From: Ophiosphaerella korrae
Taxonomy: Eukaryota > Ascomycota > Dothideomycetes > Pleosporales > Phaeosphaeriaceae
Direction of reading: 5' to 3'
Length of the DNA: 12,874 bases
Assembly (NCBI GenBank): GCA_028456385.1
Contig: JALNQF010000842.1
Coordinates: 1-12,874, forward strand
In this document: positions 7,891-12,874 of the stretch, piece by piece
Numbering within the stretch: position 1 is the stretch's first letter
Layout of the letters: each line of letters opens with the position of its first letter
Position numbers and translations under genes: made by a program
Notes under the pieces: generated by a model
Database searches by the model: none
What the model was told of the DNA's origin: nothing
What the model saw: the letters and a program-made list of their open reading frames with translations, nothing else

Positions 7891-10800
7891 CTTGTACTAG
7901 ACTGTCTATATTCTATAGGTAAGTATATAGGATATAGCTATACTAGGGGTTATACTTTAGTAGTTAATTGCGCTCTTCTAGTTCGTGTAATCCCTAGGTT
8001 AAGGCTTTAGGCCTAGAGAACGTTGTTTTCTAAATCCTAGTCTAAGTTAGGCTCTAGTTCTAGCTCTATGTCTAGTTAGAGGTTATATTTAAAGAATTAG
8101 TCCTCTATTTCTATATCTATTTTAGAGTCTATTACTATATAAGTAGCTATATAGTAGTTTATAGCGTTAGTAGGTGTCTTAGATCTAGTAGCTTTTATTT
8201 ATTTATAAGTAGTATAGTCTAGCTTCCTAACGCCTATCTTTTTATAGCCCTAGTATAAAATTGTTTTAGAGTTCTTAGTTTTAATTATAGTAGTCTTTTT
8301 GCTAGTTAGGTGTATTCTTCTAAATACGCCTTCTAGTTATAGTTAATAGTGTTTTAGTTCTTATAGGGTTATAGCTAGTTCTTCCTTAAAGTTTTATGTC
8401 TGCGCTCTTAGTTTAGCTCTTGTAGGCGCTAGGGTACGAAGCTAGGTTTGCTTAGAGCCTATATCTAGGTTATAATTGTTTACTTTATTTTCTAACATTA
8501 AGATTATCTTTTGAAAATTAGCAGGGCTATTGTAGATACTAGGGGTAGTGCTAGTAGCCTCCCTAAGCTAGGGTTACAGCTTTTTTTAAAGGTAGATGTT
8601 ATATAGCTATAAGTTCTATTATAGTTTAAGGCTAATATTATTAAATTTAGAAAGGAATTTAGCCTATACTAACTAGGCGGTTTTATAGGTTAGTTAATCT
8701 AGTCTAAATTTAGCTATTTCTAAGGTTTTATAACGTACTTCTCTTAATCCTACTACGTCTATATTACTAAATTAGTAAAAAAGTACAAAGAAATATGCAA
8801 ATTCTTCTTAGTATAGGTAGGTAATACTATTTAGGATAGTAAGGTATAGGCGAGCTAATCTTGTATAGTAGCGTATAATAACGTTAGCTTAGGTTTGCGA
8901 GCTAATATATTTTTTTCTATTAGCAATAAAGTAATCGTATATAGACTAGATAAAGGATATAACGTCTACGTAGCGTCTTATACCTAAAAATTGTAGAGGT
9001 TTTATAGAGTAGTCTTTTTATTCTTTATACTAGTAAAAATTAAAGGCTAGCTCTTAGATACTAGTTAAGAAGAGAGTTAAGGTAAACTCTTCTCTATTAA
9101 AGATATAGTAGCCTACTACTAGTACTTAGGGTTTAAACTCTCTTTTAAGGAAGCTAGGTTACTAGCCTTATAGTAAGATCTTAGTATAAAGTAGTTCTAT
9201 ATCTTTTTACGCTAGTGTGTTAAAGTTAAAGGTTTCTAGCTTAGTTTATTTAGCTATTAGGTCTTCTTAGTAGATTACTACTTTACATAGGTAGTTGTAT
9301 TTTACTATAGCTTCTTCTTATAGGGCTTTATACTAAGTAGCTCTTTAGCCTAAAGTGTTGTGTTGCTCTACGATATAGTTGTAGTCTAGTAGTAATTACG
9401 CTAGGCGTTCTTAGAGTTAGGCTAATTAGTTATTTTATTAGGAGAGTTATTTATCTAATTTACTTACCCTAGCTATAAGCCTCTAGTTTTGTTTGTTTAC
9501 TATGTTAATTGTGTCTTATATCTAGGTATTCGCGACTACTAGGTATAATACTATTCTAGCTAGGGTAAATTCTCTAAGAGATAAGTAATTGCTAGGTTTG
9601 TTGTCTTTAATTCCCTAGTATAAGGTTAGTAGTAGGGTACGAAACAAAGGTTAGAGCTTAGTAAACTTAGTAAGTAATTTCTTAAGTTTATCTTAAGATA
9701 TAAAGACTATTCCTAGTAGTAGGTCTTTGTCGATTGTAGTATTTAATAGTAGGTTGTTCTTTAGCTCTTCTAGGATCTTAAGCTTAGGTGTAGGCTAGAG
9801 TAATAATGCTTAGCTAACGTTTAGTTAGGCGTCGTTAATTAAGTTATTTAATACAGTCTAGTTGTTAAAAGGGACCTTAGTAACTAGTTCGTGCCTTAGG
9901 AGGCTACTTTAGTTAAAGGGGGTAGGGTCTATGTCTAGGTTAAATTCTTCTATAATAAGTTAGTTAAGAGCAGCTAAGTCTATTATAGAGCTATTAGCTA
10001 AGAAGGCGCTTAGTACTTGTTAGGGAATTATATTAGGTTAGAAATTAAGTTTACTAAGTAGTCTTAGCTAAATAAAGGATTTAGGGTCTATTACTTATTT
10101 TCCTTTATCTTTCTACAAAGGGGTCTTAAGATATTATTAGAAGTTACTTAGTACTTTTTTTATTAGAGCGGTTAGTATAGTAGGTCCTTAGGTCTATTTT
10201 TCTAGGGACCTAGTTCTAGCGCGTGTTTTATAGATTTTTTGTAGTATAGTAGCCCTAGAGTATTCCCTTAGTTCTTTACTAGATCTATAGTCTACTATTT
10301 ATAGCGTGTCTTTATCTTACAAGTACGCTTAGTTTAAGTAATAAAGAGGTTATAAGCTAGTATTATTTTAGTTTAAGAGGCTAGCTTTTAAGGGGATAGA
10401 AGATTTTTTATACAACTAAGTTATAGTATAACAAGCTAAGTTGTAGTAGTTATATACTATATTAGTGCGTTTAGCTATTAGTTTGTAGAGATTTAGATCT
10501 TTAGCGCTAGCTAGTAAAGGTTTTAGTAGAGTCTAGGGCGCTTTATTACTTAGTTCTTGCAAATTAAGCGCTAGCAATTTATATAGGTTTAAGGGTCTTT
10601 TCTTTTCCTAGCGCTGCTACTTAGGTTTAATACCTAGTGTAAGTACGCCCTCGCCTAAGTATATATAGTAGGTGTAAGCTAAAGCTTTATAACCTGTAAG
10701 GTAGTTAAACTACTCTTCTTTAGTACGTATTTCTTTCTAGAACGTTAGCGCTAGTACTAGCAAAAAAGGAGCGCTAGAAACCTTAACTAGAACTATAATA

Positions 10801-10990
10801 TAGTAAACTTAAGGGGCTACCTAGCGCGCTGTAGCTAAGGTAGGATCTAATTCCTAGTAGTGTAGTTCTTTTTAGCTAGCTAGGCTTAATTAAGAGTTAG
10901 CTATAATTAGCTATCTTGTAGTAACTCTAGCGTAAGTAAAAAGGCTACTAGCGTAGTTCTAGGTTATAGAGAGGCCTATAAAAGCAAAAT
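7880..10990 (-). pseudogene. gag: gag of element II, unusually long frame, RIP-inactivated
   Basis: One minus-strand frame (codon starts leaving remainder 2) stays coding-like from just inside the 5' LTR to the start of pol, about 1000 codons. It is broken only by TAG/TAA at probable Gln/Trp sites. Stretches checked in this frame lie near 10520 (LLASAKDLNLYKLIAKR), 9965 (SSIIDLAALN), 8800 (VVGLREVRYKTLEIAKF) and 8255. A CCHC zinc knuckle is readable at about 8214-8255 as Y-x2-Y-x4-V-x4-Y; the three Tyr codons are TAT/TAC, as expected if Cys TGY became TAY. No ATG survives at the 5' end because ATG would become ATA. Most fungal Gypsy Gags are shorter, so the N-terminal 500 codons may be a separate ORF or an added domain; I recognise none there. 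Confidence 0.7.
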
Positions 10991-11011
10991 ATTTGCAGAG
11001 ATCTACTATTA
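10990..11011 (-). other. leader and candidate primer-binding site of element II
   Basis: The minus-strand sequence directly after the 5' LTR reads TAATAGTAGATCTCTGC. Reversing one TpA to TpG would give TGG two to three bases past the LTR, the usual start of a tRNA primer-binding site. RIP damage prevents naming the tRNA. Position is the only firm argument. Confidence 0.25.
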
Positions 11012-11102
11012 TATAAGGTAGACTTTACGCGAGATAACTTAATAAGGTAGTTTTAATAATTAATTAAAAAGAGTAAATAGTAGATAAAGCTATCTAAGTA
11101 AG

Positions 11103-11124
11103 TACTAGGTATATATACCTAGTA
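11103..11124. promoter_or_regulatory. 22-bp palindrome with TATA core, 5' LTR
   Basis: This is identical to 2354-2375. In the 5' LTR it is correctly placed to act as the core promoter for the gag-pol transcript: downstream of the repeat array and about 90 bp before the LTR end on the minus strand. The function is inferred. Confidence 0.45.
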
Positions 11125-11165
11125 GCCTACTAAGCGCTAACTAAAAGTAGAAAGGTAGTTAAATG

Positions 11166-11315
11166 TTAGTAAGTTGTAAACTTACTAACATGTTAGTAAG
11201 TTCGCAATGTTAGTAAGTTTGCGATGTTAGTAAGTTGTAAACTTACTAACATGTTAGTAAGTTTGTAATGTTAGTAAGTTTGCCATGTTAGTAAGTTGCA
11301 ATCTTACTAACATTA
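11166..11315. repeat. 17-bp repeat array in the 5' LTR
   Basis: This array has the same number and order of forward and inverted TTAGTAAGTT units as 2417-2566, shifted by 8749 bp. The unit layout is identical in both LTRs of element II. It differs from the LTR at 1-117, where three identical direct units replace one of the hairpins. Confidence 0.8.
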
Positions 11316-11353
11316 GTGCGAAAATAAGAGATATAAGGGATAACTCCCTTATA

Positions 11354-12733
11354 TAGGGTAAGGCTTAAGTAATCCTTAATAAAGTACTAAAAAAATCTAG
11401 TATAGCCTAAAAAGGCTAGGACTTCTTTAGTAGTCTTTAGTATTTCTTACTCCTAGATAGCTTTAACTTTAAAGGGATCTATTATAATTCTTTTATTAAA
11501 GATAATTATACTTAAAAACTTAACTAAAGTAGTATAGAGGCTAGATTTTTTAGGATCTACGTAAAAGCTTTACTTTTTTAGTCGCGTAAGCACTTTATAA
11601 ACGTACTAGATATAGTCTATTTTATTATTAGAGTATATTAGGACGTTGTCTATATATATAGTATAGAAGTTGTCTAAATATTCTAGTAAAGCTAAGTTAA
11701 TAGCGCACTAGAAAGTAGCTAGTGCGTTAGTAAAGCTAAAGAGTACTACTTTATAAGTATATATACTAAAGTAAGTAATAAAGGTAGTTAGCTATTCTAA
11801 ATTTAGGGTAATACGTAAGTAGTAAAAGGCGTGTATTACGTTAAATTTAGAGAAAATCTTTACTTTATTTAAGTAAGCTAGTATTTCCTTAAAGAATAGA
11901 ATAAAGTACTAGTCTTTAATAGTAGATTTATTTAGCTTATAGTAGTCTACGTAGACTTATAAGCTACTATCTAGTTTAGCTATAATTAGTAGGTTATTCT
12001 TAGCTAAAGAGCTATATTTACTAATAAAGCCCTTACCTTCTATTTCTTAGATATATTTCTAGATTACTTTGTCTTATTTTTTAGTAAAGAGGTAAAGTTT
12101 AGTGTCTAGGATTTTTACGCTAGGTTTAAAAGTAATTTCTAGGTTATATAACCTATAAGAGAAAAGTTCTTTAGTAGCTTTCTTATTAAAATAGAGTATT
12201 AGGTCTTAATATAGTTAGAGTAGTTCTATAAACAAGATATCTTTAAGCTCTACTATAAGTAGTAGTTTATAAAATTACGTGTAATCTACTTCTTTAGCTA
12301 CTTTATAGTAGTACACTAGTAGTAGTATTTTATTTAAGGTAAGTACTATAAGCGTATATTTACTTCTTCTAGTAAAGGCCTTAATTATATAATAACTAAT
12401 AGTTTAAATATCTATTAATAAGTTCTATTTATACTTATTAGAGTACCTACTTAAGGGCCCTATAGAAGTAAATAATAGTTTAAGTACTAGCTTCTTTAAA
12501 GCTATAGTAGAGTAATATCTAGGCGTACTATAGTATACTACTAAAGGGATTTTATTAGTTATCTAGTAGTACTATTAGTAGTAAGTATTAGAGAATAATA
12601 ACGTTTTATAGTAGTAGTTAAGTTTAATAGTATAAGCTTTACGCTATAAAAATCCTAGAATAAAGTTAAATTAGCCTACGTTTTTAATAATATAAGTAGA
12701 AGTCTATTTAATATACGCGCTTACTTATAGGTA
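11354..12733 (-). pseudogene. pol: pol of element I, middle part (RT and end of protease), RIP-inactivated
   Basis: This is the continuation of element I. It is collinear with 6006-7644 of element II apart from the solo LTR and one GTAAT (259 bp), which are absent here. The RT box reads YIDNVLIY (codons GAC AAC at 11645-11650), so the first Asp of the YxDD pair survives here although it is lost in element II. The PFGL box region lies at about 11740-11760, and the AYIIKNVG-type protease end near 12690. Further G-to-A and C-to-T changes beyond those in element II are frequent (for example GG to AG or AA). The segment stops at 12733, where a new LTR begins, so protease N-terminus, gag and 5' LTR of element I are not in the window. 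Confidence 0.9.
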
Positions 12734-12874
12734 TGTAAGGTAGACTTCACGCAAGATAACTTAATAAGGTAGTTTTAACAATTGACTGAAAAGAGTGAAT
12801 AGTAGATAAAGCTATCTAAGTAAGTACTAGGTATATATACCTAGTAGCTTACTAAGCGCTAACTAAAAGTAGAA
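12734..12874. repeat. LTR of a third copy (left 141 bp, cut by window end)
   Basis: It starts TGTAAGGTAGACTTCACGC and aligns with the first 141 bp of the 342-bp LTRs. It keeps TG and CA words lost in them (TGTAAGG against TATAAGG; GACTGAAAAGAGTGAA against TAATTAAAAAGAGTAAA). It follows directly on element I pol at the equivalent of 7644, so it most likely belongs to a further element inserted into element I. A 5' LTR of element I joined by an internal deletion is the alternative. Which strand the new element uses cannot be seen. Confidence 0.85.
12825..12846. promoter_or_regulatory. 22-bp palindrome with TATA core, third LTR copy
   Basis: This is the same perfect palindrome as at 2354-2375, 91 bp from the LTR start. 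Its presence unchanged in the least-mutated LTR supports its being an ancestral LTR motif rather than a product of RIP. Confidence 0.45.

Larger units (their letters stand above)
2263..11353 (-). mobile_element. element II: full-length chromovirus-type Ty3/Gypsy retrotransposon, inactivated
   Basis: This is a complete LTR retrotransposon with two 342-bp LTRs (2263-2604 and 11012-11353) that differ at about ten positions, almost all transitions. The internal region, on the minus strand, has gag, pol in the order protease-RT-RNase H-integrase-chromodomain, a 3' region and a polypurine tract at 2607-2619. Protease before RT and integrase after RNase H is the Gypsy/Metaviridae order, and the chromodomain places it among the chromoviruses. 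The coding frames contain many stops but almost no indels, which indicates RIP rather than slow decay. A solo LTR of another family (6026-6279) interrupts pol. The element lies in element I, but its flanks (GTATC before 2263, TAGGG after 11353) are not a matching target duplication. Confidence 0.92.
11012..11353 (-). repeat. 5' LTR of element II
   Basis: This 342-bp copy of 2263-2604 begins TATAAGG and ends CCCTTATA (ancestrally TGTAAGG...CCTTACA). It has the same internal layout: 17-bp repeat array at 11166-11315, 22-bp palindrome at 11103-11124. About ten differences from the 3' LTR are visible, for example GGCAG/GGTAG and TTTCAACAA/TTTTAATAA. Transcription of the element would start here towards lower coordinates. 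To its right, element I resumes at 11354. Confidence 0.92.

Noticed and set aside
118..12733. Plus-strand open frames
   Set aside because: They are short and opposite to conserved minus-strand motifs. RIP acts on both strands, and no plus-strand protein motif was recognised.
1..12874. Regional centromere or AT-rich isochore core
   Set aside because: RIP-mutated nested Gypsy elements do make up such regions in some fungi, but nothing in this sequence distinguishes a centromere from ordinary repeat-rich heterochromatin.

Overview
The window is entirely transposon DNA from what looks like a filamentous ascomycete (Pezizomycotina). It contains no host gene, tRNA, rRNA or intact open reading frame. 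The coding remains are Ty3/Gypsy-type gag and pol genes of a chromodomain-bearing LTR retrotransposon (a chromovirus), all on the minus strand. Nearly all are ruined by transitions of the CpA to TpA type (TpG to TpA on the other strand). CpG is largely kept. This is the signature of repeat-induced point mutation (RIP), which is known only from fungi, and it explains the flood of TAG/CTA/CTAG words.

Layout. Element I is the oldest and most decayed layer. It occupies 1-2262 (the end of an LTR at 1-117, then a polypurine tract, 3' region, chromodomain and integrase) and resumes at 11354-12733 (end of RT through RT to the end of protease). Between these lies element II (2263-11353), a second copy of the same family in the same orientation. 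It has 342-bp LTRs at 2263-2604 and 11012-11353, both bounded by TGTAAGG...CCTTACA (partly RIP-mutated). Read on the minus strand, element II runs: 5' LTR (11012-11353), a gag frame of about 1000 codons, pol in the -1 frame (protease, RT, RNase H, integrase, chromodomain), a 3' region with a possible third ORF and an 84-bp tandem duplication, polypurine tract, 3' LTR (2263-2604). A separate 254-bp solo LTR (6026-6279) sits inside element II pol with a perfect 5-bp target duplication GTAAT. The matching unoccupied site is preserved in element I at 11369-11373. At 12734 another LTR of the main family begins and runs off the window. It is the least mutated copy, so it probably belongs to a third insertion.

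The layers therefore form a relative clock: element I (most RIP), then element II, then the LTR at 12734 and the solo LTR (least RIP). One anomaly stands out. The two flanks of element II do not form a target duplication, and 1172 bp of element I (equivalent to 4834-6005) is missing exactly there. This suggests two insertions followed by LTR-LTR recombination, or a deletion at insertion. Functionally this is a graveyard of inactive elements. Its interest lies in the nesting history, the repeat-rich LTR promoter, and an unidentified third coding-like frame.
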